A stretch of DNA of 20,579 nucleotides from Firmicutes bacterium UBA3914 (GTDB lineage Bacteria; Bacillota; Limnochordia; Darwinibacteriales; Darwinibacteriaceae): the NCBI GenBank assembly GCA_002391385.1, contig DGEY01000008.1, forward strand, positions 2,749 to 23,327, given 5' to 3'. The stretch's first letter is position 1. Each line of letters opens with the position of its first letter. A program made the translations under genes and the position numbers. Below are positions 6,719 through 13,310 of the stretch, one piece after another. The notes under the pieces were generated by a model. It did not search any database. It saw only the letters and a list, made by a program, of their open reading frames with translations, and was not told where the DNA came from.

Positions 6719-7435
6719 CTACTGCACCTTTTCCCAGGTGTAGGTGGGCATGATATCCTCCGTAAACTGGCTGATAGCCTCCCGGATCGCGTTCTGCCTC
6801 ACCCAGGGTACCTGAGAATAACTGGGGGCAGGCAGATCCCAGGTAGTGGGCCTGCGGTTCGCGGGCCACCACTCCCGTGGGTAGCGGAGGATCTCCTTGC
6901 GCTCGCTGGAGGACTGGCCCTGCACCCGCAGGCGGTGGATCACGTTGCCCGACCGGGTGTCCATGACCCGTCCAGTGAAGCTCACCATCACCTGGGTGTT
7001 TTCCACATATTCATACTGGTAGAGCTTGTTGCCCCTCTCATCTATCATCTCGCGCCCCGTTGGATAGGGAGGAGTCTGGGTCACCGGCTGGAAGTAGCCG
7101 GATACTTCACCCATCACCAGGGCATCTACCCCGAGCATCTGCCCCAGCCTGATGGCCTGGTTGGGATCGGGTGATTGACCCCGCAAGAGGCCCAGGCGCA
7201 CCAGGGCCCACTCCACCTCCGCGGGCGGCAGTACCCGGTAATAGCCGGAGAGGGTTTTCACCAGCTCTTGCTCCACTTCGTGGCTGATGGCATAATCATC
7301 TGTGAAGTTGTCAAAAAACAACACGGCGACGGTGCTGCCCAGATTCACCCGCGGCGGATGCTGAACACGCTGATAACCTGCGCAGCCTGACAGCAGCGCT
7401 GCAAGGACAACCAACAAAAGCAGTTTGCGTTTCAT
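6719..7435 (-). CDS. CsgG/GNA1162-like envelope lipoprotein
   Basis: A 238-residue protein starting MKRKLLLLVVLAALLSGCAG, a lipoprotein signal with lipobox LLSGC and the lipidated cysteine at residue 18. An alpha/beta domain of the TolB-N/CsgG/GNA1162 type follows: VAVLFFDNFTDDYAISHEVEQELVKTL, a variable strand, then ALVRLGLL and LGQMLGVDALVMGEVSGY. Next come VMVSFTGRVMDTRSGNVIHRL and a helical end with AIREAISQFTEDIMPTYTWE. Relatives are outer-membrane or periplasm-facing lipoproteins; CsgG itself forms a secretion pore, but no pore segment can be confirmed here. The start is the ATG at 7435, which places the signal peptide correctly; the longer frame to 7495 adds a non-signal leader. It is transcribed leftward toward metK without a visible terminator in between, though metK has its own promoter. 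The exact role is unknown. Confidence 0.75.
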   Translation of the reverse strand: MKRKLLLLVVLAALLSGCAGYQRVQHPPRVNLGSTVAVLFFDNFTDDYAISHEVEQELVKTLSGYYRVLPPAEVEWALVRLGLLRGQSPDPNQAIRLGQMLGVDALVMGEVSGYFQPVTQTPPYPTGREMIDERGNKLYQYEYVENTQVMVSFTGRVMDTRSGNVIHRLRVQGQSSSERKEILRYPREWWPANRRPTTWDLPAPSYSQVPWVRQNAIREAISQFTEDIMPTYTWEKVQ

Positions 7436-7499
7436 CCTCTTCACCCCATGTGGTTGAATTTTCCGCTGCGTACTCCAAACAGAGGCTCCGTTCAAATTA

Positions 7500-7512
7500 C
7501 AGGAACTTCCTG
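7500..7512. repeat. Short perfect inverted repeat in the divergent intergenic region
   Basis: CAGGAA-C-TTCCTG, a 6+1+6 palindrome in the 208-base gap between the lipoprotein gene (-) and the cysteine desulfurase gene (+). It could be an operator, but a 12-base match can arise by chance and there is no second copy in the gap. I found no convincing -35/-10 pair for either gene in this gap. Confidence 0.3.
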
Positions 7513-7643
7513 TTCTGCTAATTCGCCAGCGCGCCTAGCTTTCCCTACCTGCAGGCGGGGGGTTTGCTGAAAAAAGAGGAAAACTCAAGTAGATACTAGA
7601 AGTAGGCAGTGCCCGTTGCTGCTCAGCGCAAGGAGGTGCTCCC

Positions 7644-8813
7644 ATGCAAAACGAGATCTACCTGGACAACAGTGCAACAACTCCCGTGGCCGAGGAAGTG
7701 GTGCAGGCCATGGAACCCTATTGGTCTGTGCAGTACGGCAACCCCTCCTCTCCCCATCTGCGGGGGGTGGCCGCCCAGAAGATCATGAATGCCTGCCGGG
7801 CCCAGCTGGCCTCCATTTTGCAGGTCAACCCCAACGAGCTCTATTTCACCGGCAGCGGCACCGAGGCCAACAATCTAGCCCTGCAGGGTGTGGCCAACGC
7901 CCCCTACTTCCTGCGCAACCCCGGGCACATCATCACCACGCCCATTGAACACCCCTCTGTGCTCAACGTGGTGAAGCACCTGGAAAAACTGGGCTGGGAG
8001 GTAACATACCTGCCGGTGGACCGCTTTGGCCGCATCGATCCGGAAGAGTTCCCCCGCTACCTGCAGCCCAACACCAAGATCGTCAGCATCATGCTGGTCA
8101 ACAACGAACTGGGCACCATTGCCCCGGTGCGCCAGATCGGCGAGATCATCCAAAGGGAAAACCAAGGGCGTCAGCATAGGATCATCTTTCATGTGGATGC
8201 CGTCCAGGCCCTGGGCCACATGCCCCTGAAGGTTCCCGAGCTCAAAGCCCACCTCTGCACCTTCAGCGGCCACAAAATCTTCGGTCCCAAGGGCATCGGT
8301 CTGCTCTACGCCCACAAGCAGGCCCAGCTCCGTCCGATCATCTTCGGCGGCGAACAGGAGGGCGGCCTGCGCTCCGGCACGGAAAACGTGCCCGCCATCG
8401 TGGGCCTGGCCAAAGCCGCCCAACTGGTCACGGACAACCTAGAAGAAAACCTGAGAAAAATCCGGGAGCTGCGCCATGCCCTCATCGAGGGCATCAAGAC
8501 CATCCCCGCGGCCCAGGTCAACAGCCCGGAAGACGGCGCACCCCACATCATCAGCGCCAGCTTCCCGGGGGTGCGGGGAGAGGTGCTGGTGCACTTCCTG
8601 GAGCAAAAGCGTATTTTCGTCTCCATGGGCGCGGCCTGCTCCTCCAAAAAGCGGGGCGTCTCCCATGTGCTCCAGGCGGTGGGGCTGGAACATGAGCAGA
8701 TCCTTTCCACCATCAGGCTCAGCTTGGCTCCCCAGATCACCCTTGCCCAAATCGAGTACGTGGTTTATAGTCTAAAAGAGACGGTGGAAGAAATCCGCAA
8801 CATCTATGTTTGA
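7644..8813 (+). CDS. Cysteine desulfurase of the NifS/IscS family, probably dedicated to ThiI
   Basis: A 389-residue PLP enzyme that removes sulfur from cysteine as an enzyme-bound persulfide. Visible landmarks are LDNSATTPV and YGNPSSPH at the N-terminus, TGSGTEANNLAL, IEHPSVLN, NNELGTIAP, HVDAVQALGH, the PLP lysine K211 in SGHKIFGPKG, GGEQEGGLRSGTEN, and the catalytic cysteine C332 in SMGAACSSKKRG. Length is normal. AAGGAGGT seven bases before the ATG fixes the start. thiI begins 10 bases after the stop, the same pairing as nifZ-thiI in Bacillus subtilis, where the desulfurase feeds 4-thiouridine synthesis. A broader role in Fe-S cluster or thiamine sulfur supply cannot be excluded; no iscU, sufU or iscR is nearby. 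Confidence 0.94.
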   Translation: MQNEIYLDNSATTPVAEEVVQAMEPYWSVQYGNPSSPHLRGVAAQKIMNACRAQLASILQVNPNELYFTGSGTEANNLALQGVANAPYFLRNPGHIITTPIEHPSVLNVVKHLEKLGWEVTYLPVDRFGRIDPEEFPRYLQPNTKIVSIMLVNNELGTIAPVRQIGEIIQRENQGRQHRIIFHVDAVQALGHMPLKVPELKAHLCTFSGHKIFGPKGIGLLYAHKQAQLRPIIFGGEQEGGLRSGTENVPAIVGLAKAAQLVTDNLEENLRKIRELRHALIEGIKTIPAAQVNSPEDGAPHIISASFPGVRGEVLVHFLEQKRIFVSMGAACSSKKRGVSHVLQAVGLEHEQILSTIRLSLAPQITLAQIEYVVYSLKETVEEIRNIYV

Positions 8814-8823
8814 GGAGATGACT

Positions 8824-9999
8824 ATGTACCCTCTGCTCTTAGTGCGCTACGGTGAACTGGGCCTGAAGGGCCGCAACCGTAGAGCTTTTGAAGATCGCCT
8901 GCTCGCCAATATGCGCCGGGCCATCCGGGAAGTGCCCCACGGCGAGATCAAAAGGACCTTCGGGCGCATTTACTTAGAAACCAAAGGCAACTGGGAAGAA
9001 CTCGCCGCCAAGCTGCAGCGGGTGTTCGGGATTGTCTCCCTCTCCCCCGTGCTGCGCTGCCGCCTCGATCTGGAGGAGATCAAGGAAGGGGCCAGGCTGG
9101 TTGCCCAGGATACGCCCGGCCGGACCTTCAAAGTGGAAACCCGGCGGACCCATAAACAGTTCCCCCTGAATTCTCCGGAGCTTTCCAGGACGCTGGGGGG
9201 GTATCTCCTGCGCAGCTTTCCCCACCTTAAGGTGGACGTGCACAGCCCGGATTTCACAGTCCATGTGGAAGTGCGCAGTGAAGGCGCCTTCATCTACTCC
9301 CAGGTCATTCCCTGCCTGGGCGGACTGCCCGCCGGTTCCTCCGGCAAGGGACTGCTCCTGCTGTCGGGAGGTATTGACAGCCCCGTGGCGGGCTTTCTGT
9401 CCATGAAGCGGGGGGTGGATGTGGAAGGGGTGCACTTCCACTCCTATCCCTTCACCTCCCAGCAGTCCAAGGAAAAGGTCATCCAGCTGGCCAGGCTCTT
9501 GGCACCCTATAACGCCGGGGGCCGCTTCCGGCTGTGGATCGCCTATTTCACCGAAATCCAGAAGGCCCTGCACAAGGGCTCTTACCCCTCTTTGAGCGTC
9601 ACCCTCATGCGCCGCTTCATGCTGCGCATCGCCGAGCGGCTGGCCCGCCGGGAAGGGGCTTTGGCCCTGATCACCGGGGACAGCTTGGGCCAGGTAGCCA
9701 GCCAGACCATGGAGAGCATCCACACCATCAACGCGGTGACCTCCATGCCCATCTTCCGGCCCCTCATCGGCCTGGATAAACAGGAAATCGTGGAACTGTC
9801 CGTTAAGATCGGTACCTATGAGACTTCCATCCTGCCCTATGAGGACTGCTGCACCGTCTTTGTACCTAAAAACCCGGCCACCAGGCCCACCATCACCCAG
9901 GTGGAAAGGGCCGAAGCGGAACTGGACGTGGAAGGGCTGATCGCGGAAGCCTTGGCCAAGACGGAGCTCTTGGAGCTGGGCCAGGACAAAATGCTCTGA
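8824..9999 (+). CDS. thiI: tRNA 4-thiouridine synthetase ThiI
   Basis: A 391-residue ThiI. It starts YPLLLVRYGELGLKGRNR, the N-terminal ferredoxin-like domain. A THUMP domain spans roughly residues 60-165, and a PP-loop adenylation domain carries LLLLSGGIDSPVAGF (SGGIDS at 181-186). A later YEDCCTVFVPKNPATRP stretch carries two cysteines. The enzyme adenylates U8 of tRNA and inserts sulfur, giving s4U. It ends without the C-terminal rhodanese domain found in enterobacterial ThiI, as is usual in Bacillota. An earlier in-frame ATG at 8806 overlaps the preceding stop; the ATG at 8824 is chosen because GAGGAG sits six bases before it and homologues begin there. It should be cotranscribed with the desulfurase. 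Confidence 0.96.
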   Translation: MYPLLLVRYGELGLKGRNRRAFEDRLLANMRRAIREVPHGEIKRTFGRIYLETKGNWEELAAKLQRVFGIVSLSPVLRCRLDLEEIKEGARLVAQDTPGRTFKVETRRTHKQFPLNSPELSRTLGGYLLRSFPHLKVDVHSPDFTVHVEVRSEGAFIYSQVIPCLGGLPAGSSGKGLLLLSGGIDSPVAGFLSMKRGVDVEGVHFHSYPFTSQQSKEKVIQLARLLAPYNAGGRFRLWIAYFTEIQKALHKGSYPSLSVTLMRRFMLRIAERLARREGALALITGDSLGQVASQTMESIHTINAVTSMPIFRPLIGLDKQEIVELSVKIGTYETSILPYEDCCTVFVPKNPATRPTITQVERAEAELDVEGLIAEALAKTELLELGQDKML

Positions 10000-10073
10000 G
10001 TTTGCCGGCCTCGGCAGGAAAACCGCATTCGCTGACGAAAAAAATATAAACCAAAAGATGAGGAGCTGCTCCC

Positions 10074-10247
10074 ATGAACATTTCCCGGAAGGAATTACAG
10101 CAGCTGTTGGAAGAAATTGACCGGCTGCGGAGGGAGAATGCGCTGCTGCGGGAGGCAGCAGGGATCCACATCACCGACCAGGAAACGCCCAAGCCCGTTG
10201 AAGTAACGCCCCAGGAGCGGAATGCTCTGCTGCGCAAAACTGTCTAA
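10074..10247 (+). CDS. 57-residue coiled-coil protein, unknown function
   Basis: A short ORF, ATG to TAA, with GAGGAG eight bases before the start. Residues 5-27 (RKELQQLLEEIDRLRRENAL and on to REA) form a strongly charged leucine-heptad helix, followed by a Pro-containing linker and a short basic helix (TPQERNALLRKTV). No signal peptide or membrane segment. It begins 74 bases after thiI and ends 9 bases before a strong terminator, so it is probably the last gene of the desulfurase-thiI unit. Its leader (bases 10061-10076) is nearly identical to that of the desulfurase gene. The ribosome site, the helix pattern and the terminator position support a real gene; I do not recognise a family. Confidence 0.65.
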   Translation: MNISRKELQQLLEEIDRLRRENALLREAAGIHITDQETPKPVEVTPQERNALLRKTV

Positions 10248-10256
10248 CCGATCTTT

Positions 10257-10280
10257 AAAGGCCCCGGATGGGGCCTTTTT
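10257..10280 (+). terminator. Rho-independent terminator between convergent genes
   Basis: AAAGGCCCC-GGAT-GGGGCCTTT forms a 9-bp stem with a 4-base loop and a T run (10276-10280). It ends the desulfurase-thiI-coiled-coil unit. The mirror image has only TTT after the stem, so it may serve the leftward DUF4438 gene (stop at 10300) less efficiently. Confidence 0.92.
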
Positions 10281-10299
10281 GCGTTTGTGATGGGTTTCC

Positions 10300-11181
10300 C
10301 TAACGGTAGATGCCGATGCCTAAAATGCGGCCGATGTTAGCCTCGGGATCAAGGCGGAAACCTAGACTGCCGTCAATGCTGGTGAAGAGGGTGGTGACCC
10401 CGGGCCCGTGCCCAGCCGCCAGGCAGTCGGAGTGAACCACCACACCCACGGAAAGGGCCCCCTTACGATAGCTGCGCCCGAAGCGGTTGTCCGTATCCTC
10501 CAGGGCCACCAGGTCCCCCAGGCGGAGCTCATTGATGCCCAGGGCCTTGATTTCCTCCTGATCAGTGGTGGTGATATCGTAGTCCCCCGAAGCGGTGGAA
10601 GATGCACCGATGCCTGAACCCATGAGCCGTGCCGGGATGACCGCCGCCACAGGCACGATCAGCCGGCCATCTTCCTCGGTAAGATCCAGCTTCAACAGGA
10701 CATGGGGGTCCAGATTGCGCACGGAAATGCCGGGGTAGTCCACAAGCTGCAGCCCCAGCCCATAGGCCTTGATGAGCACCTTGTCTTCGATGGCCATCTT
10801 CTCCAGGTCTTCCTGGGCAAAATCGATGAGCACATGCTCAATTCCGCCGTGCTTGCCGGTGACCACGCCCCTGGCTCCCTTGGCGTCGCCGGAGATGACC
10901 ACGGCCTCGTTGCCCACACAGGCCAAGGTGTTGTAGGCCTGGTTCCGAGACCCGCTCCGCTCCTCGATGCTGGCCGCGGTGGACACGCCGGGCTCCACAT
11001 GGTCCCCCACCCAGCCAAAGGCCGGGTCGCCAACCTTTACGTTGTAGGTAATGCCCCCCGTACCCGGCAGGACAAAGGGCACGCCCTCCCTGTCCACCCC
11101 GTACGCGGTGCGCCGGAGGGGCGGTGTAATCTGTCCCTGAACCGACAGCATGACAAGCTTAGATGCATTCGTTTTCAGCAT
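10300..11181 (-). CDS. DUF4438 family protein
   Basis: A 293-residue soluble protein that I place in DUF4438, a family of unknown function known from Thermotoga and anaerobic Bacillota. Characteristic stretches are TNASKLVMLSVQGQITPP at the start, GGITYNVKVGDPAFGWVGDHVEPGVS, the glycine-rich NEAVVISGDAKGARGVVTGKHGG, RNLDPHVLLKLDL, and VVVHSDCLAAGHGPGVTTLFTS. No signal peptide or membrane segment. The start at 11181 overlaps the end of the VanZ-like gene by 23 bases, so it is likely read from the same transcript. A later ATG at 11151 is possible but would lose the conserved N-terminus. The clusters of Gly, Asp and His suggest a binding or catalytic pocket, but no reaction is known to me. Confidence 0.85.
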   Translation of the reverse strand: MLKTNASKLVMLSVQGQITPPLRRTAYGVDREGVPFVLPGTGGITYNVKVGDPAFGWVGDHVEPGVSTAASIEERSGSRNQAYNTLACVGNEAVVISGDAKGARGVVTGKHGGIEHVLIDFAQEDLEKMAIEDKVLIKAYGLGLQLVDYPGISVRNLDPHVLLKLDLTEEDGRLIVPVAAVIPARLMGSGIGASSTASGDYDITTTDQEEIKALGINELRLGDLVALEDTDNRFGRSYRKGALSVGVVVHSDCLAAGHGPGVTTLFTSIDGSLGFRLDPEANIGRILGIGIYR

Positions 11182-11611
11182 TCTCTTCCACGACCTCCTT
11201 GTGTTTGCTTCGTACCCGCGCCCGCAGCCACAAAAGAGAACCTGCGGCGGCTATGCCCAGGGCATCCACGGCCACATCGCCCCAAGCCCCGCTGCGGTGC
11301 TGCAGGCGCCTTTGATAGCTCTCATCCGCCCCCGCCACCAGCAGCGCAAGGAGCACGGCAGAGAGCAGCGCGCGCCCCCGCAGCCCCTTGGTTTTCAGGG
11401 CGGCACGGTGAACTAGATAGGTTAAAACGCCGTAGGCCAGTACATGCCCCACTTTCCGCAGAAACCAGACATACTGTCTGAGCTCCGCGGCACTGAGCTG
11501 CGGAAACCACCTGGCCAGCAGCTGCGCTGTATAGCCTGCGCCTGAAACGTCATGACGGTTGAACAAGAACACGGCCAGGATGTAAATCCCCACAACAGCC
11601 CAATCCAGCAA
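11159..11611 (-). CDS. VanZ-like integral membrane protein
   Basis: A 150-residue membrane protein with about four hydrophobic segments. The VanZ signature is visible: RKVGHVLAYGVLTYLVHR, then LLALLVAGADESYQRRLQHR, and GAWGDVAVDALGIAAAGSLL (the D/E-xxQ and D-xxxDxxG pattern). The C-terminus is charged (RVRSKHKEVVEENAENE). It starts at TTG (11611) with AGGGGA seven bases upstream. VanZ proteins are best known from teicoplanin resistance, but most chromosomal members have no known resistance role; several occur in polysaccharide or envelope clusters, as here. No other glycopeptide resistance gene is present, so I would not infer resistance. Confidence 0.82.
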   Translation of the reverse strand: MLDWAVVGIYILAVFLFNRHDVSGAGYTAQLLARWFPQLSAAELRQYVWFLRKVGHVLAYGVLTYLVHRAALKTKGLRGRALLSAVLLALLVAGADESYQRRLQHRSGAWGDVAVDALGIAAAGSLLWLRARVRSKHKEVVEENAENECI

Positions 11612-11638
11612 AGCAATTCCCCTTCCGCTAGGATGCTC

Positions 11639-11776
11639 CTAGCTGCTCACATATTCCGGACAGTGCTGGCACCTATCCAGCAGTTCCAGATCGATCCGCC
11701 GCTCAAAACGTCGGCAGAAAAACTCCAGTTTCCCCTCCCGGTCCTGCTTGGTATCCATATGCCTGCAGAAGACCAC
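11639..11776 (-). CDS. 45-residue four-cysteine protein, unknown
   Basis: A short ORF from GTG (11776) to TAG (11639) with GGGAGG eight bases upstream. It fills the gap between the phosphatase gene (stop at 11825) and the VanZ-like gene (start at 11611). The product begins VVFCRHMDTKQDREG, continues FFCRRFERRIDLELLDR, and ends CQHCPEYVSS. Four cysteines, including a CxxC, plus histidines in CRH and CQHC could bind a metal such as zinc. An in-frame ATG at 11758 would give 39 residues but lose the first cysteine and the good ribosome site. It has no signal peptide. I do not recognise a family; coding status rests on the ribosome site, operon spacing and cysteine pattern. Confidence 0.55.
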   Translation of the reverse strand: MVFCRHMDTKQDREGKLEFFCRRFERRIDLELLDRCQHCPEYVSS

Positions 11777-11824
11777 GGGCAACACCTCCCGGTGCTAATA
11801 TACGGAAGGTGGGACGATCCTATG

Positions 11825-12595
11825 CTAGGAAAACCGCCGAAAGGAGAAGAAACGCCGCTTCCTGCGGTATTGCTGCGGCGGACGCCTGGGGGCGAAATCG
11901 CCGGCGAGCACCGCCCGGGGATTGGCCGCCACAAGCTCCTCCGCCCGCTCCGCCCCCAGCAGCTCCACCAAGACCCCGTGGGCCTGGGGAAGATCCAGGG
12001 TGCGGCGCTGAACGCTGTGGGCATCACTGGCCACAAACTGAGCCATGTCGTGCGTGAGCAGAATCTCCGCGGCTTCCTGCACGGTAGAACCGAAACGCCC
12101 CAGAATGCTCCCAGTATTCACCTGCAGCAGGCAGCCCCGCTCCAGCCAGCCCAGGGCGGTGTTGGGATCCTGCAGGACACCGCGGTAGCGCTCAGGATGG
12201 GCGATGATGGGGGTAATCCCCTTGGTCTGTAGATCAAAGAGCACATCGTCTGTGTACACCGGCAGCTCCTGAAAGGGAAACTCGATGAGGCAGAAGCGGC
12301 CCTGCCCGCCGTAAGTGGGGATCTCTTCCGGAGCCAAGTCCAAGAGGGATAGATCCAGCATCAGCTCCGCCCCGGCCACAAGCTCCAAGCTAACCTGCGC
12401 CCGGGCGAACTCCTCCCGCAGTTCCGCCACCTTCTGCTGCACCGCCGCCCAGGAGAGCTGTCCAAAAAAATGGGGAGTGGCAGCAGCGACCTTAAGGCCC
12501 CGCTCTTCCCCCACACGCCCCATGGCTAAAGCCTCTTCCAAAGTGGGTGGACCATCGTCCACCCCAGGGAGAATATGCACATGCAGATCGATCAT
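11825..12595 (-). CDS. PHP-type tyrosine-protein phosphatase of the CpsB/YwqE family
   Basis: A 256-residue metal-dependent phosphatase that removes phosphate from the partner BY-kinase and so tunes polysaccharide chain length and output. The PHP metal ligands are in place: MIDLHVHILPGVDDGP (H5, H7), ATPH (H42), GAE (E77), IEFP (E105), AHPER (H133) and SDAH (D191, H193). Length is normal for the family. The last 20 residues are very basic (RRPPQQYRRKRRFF), which could bind the membrane or an acidic partner. ATG lies four bases past the kinase stop, so the two are tightly coupled. The gene order co-polymerase, kinase, phosphatase matches capsule and EPS operons of Bacillota. Confidence 0.92.
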   Translation of the reverse strand: MIDLHVHILPGVDDGPPTLEEALAMGRVGEERGLKVAAATPHFFGQLSWAAVQQKVAELREEFARAQVSLELVAGAELMLDLSLLDLAPEEIPTYGGQGRFCLIEFPFQELPVYTDDVLFDLQTKGITPIIAHPERYRGVLQDPNTALGWLERGCLLQVNTGSILGRFGSTVQEAAEILLTHDMAQFVASDAHSVQRRTLDLPQAHGVLVELLGAERAEELVAANPRAVLAGDFAPRRPPQQYRRKRRFFSFRRFS

Positions 12596-12599
12596 GGCT

Positions 12600-13310
12600 T
12601 TATTCCGCCTCTGAATAACGGTAGTAGTAATAATAATACCTGTTCTTCTGGTCCCTGACGTTAATCTTGTTCAGAACCACACCGAGGATATTGGCCTTAG
12701 CCTGTTCCAGGAGCTCCTTAGCATGGATCGCCGCTTCCCTGGGCGTTTGACCGGCCTCCACCACCAAAATGGTACCATCTGTCTGGCTGGCGACCACCGC
12801 GGCATCGGTCACGGCCATAACTGGAGCACCATCGCAGATTACCACATCGTAGTCTTCCCGCACTGCCCGCAGAAACTGGCCCATGGCCTTGGACTGCAGC
12901 AATTCTGCGGGATTGGGCGGAACGGGCCCGGAAGCAATGAGATCAAGCCCTGGCACCGAAGTGGGTTGGATGACTTCCTCTATGGATGCTCGGCCCGCAA
13001 GGTAGCCCGTTAAGCCGGGAGTGTTAGAAATGCCGAAGATCCTGTGTATGATGGGCCGCCGCAGGTCGCAGCTGACGAGCAAAACCCGCGCACCCGATTG
13101 GGCCCACGCCGCCGCCAGGTTGGCCGCCACCGTGCTTTTCCCTTCTCCAGGTCCGGCGCTCGTCACCAACATAGTCTTGAGTTCCCGATCCGGACTGGTA
13201 AACTGCAGGTTGGTCCTGAGGATTCGAAAAGCTTCACTGGCCACAGCTTTGGGATTCCCTTCGACAACTAATGGTCGTTCCTTGAGCCGTCTCTTTCCCC
13301 GTCTAGCCAC
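12600..13310 (-). CDS. BY-kinase of the CpsD/YwqD type (polysaccharide tyrosine autokinase)
   Basis: A 236-residue cytoplasmic bacterial tyrosine kinase. Residues 17-40 (EGNPKAVASEAFRILRTNLQ) form the typical N-terminal helix used in oligomer contacts. Walker A is SAGPGEGKST at 51-60. Walker A' reads VLLVSCDLRRP (76-86), with Ser80 where the family usually has Asp; the second Asp (D82) is kept. Walker B is YDVVICDGAP (154-163), where most members read DTPP. The C-terminus is a tyrosine cluster (residues 225-230 plus 232), the autophosphorylation tail. It needs the cytoplasmic end of the neighbouring co-polymerase for activation. It starts at GTG (13310), overlapping the co-polymerase gene by 8 bases, with AGGAGGGG upstream. 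Phosphorylation is expected to be reversed by the phosphatase encoded next. Confidence 0.92.
   Translation of the reverse strand: MARRGKRRLKERPLVVEGNPKAVASEAFRILRTNLQFTSPDRELKTMLVTSAGPGEGKSTVAANLAAAWAQSGARVLLVSCDLRRPIIHRIFGISNTPGLTGYLAGRASIEEVIQPTSVPGLDLIASGPVPPNPAELLQSKAMGQFLRAVREDYDVVICDGAPVMAVTDAAVVASQTDGTILVVEAGQTPREAAIHAKELLEQAKANILGVVLNKINVRDQKNRYYYYYYRYSEAE

Noticed and set aside
7564..7597. Promoter TTGCTG ... GATACT for the cysteine desulfurase gene
   Set aside because: The spacing is 22 bases, too long for a sigma-A promoter, and both boxes match poorly.
10074..10247. Fragment of a larger primase or transposase N-terminal coiled coil
   Set aside because: The helix pattern recalls the leading segment of some larger proteins, but the ORF has its own ribosome site and ends cleanly before a terminator, with no remnant sequence after it.
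10702..11481. 259-residue + strand ORF opposite the DUF4438 and VanZ-like genes
   Set aside because: It spans two real genes on the other strand and its product has low-complexity Arg/Pro/Ala stretches typical of a shadow frame.
11159..11611. Glycopeptide resistance gene (vanZ)
   Set aside because: VanZ-like proteins are common in chromosomes without resistance, and no vanHAX-type genes are present here.
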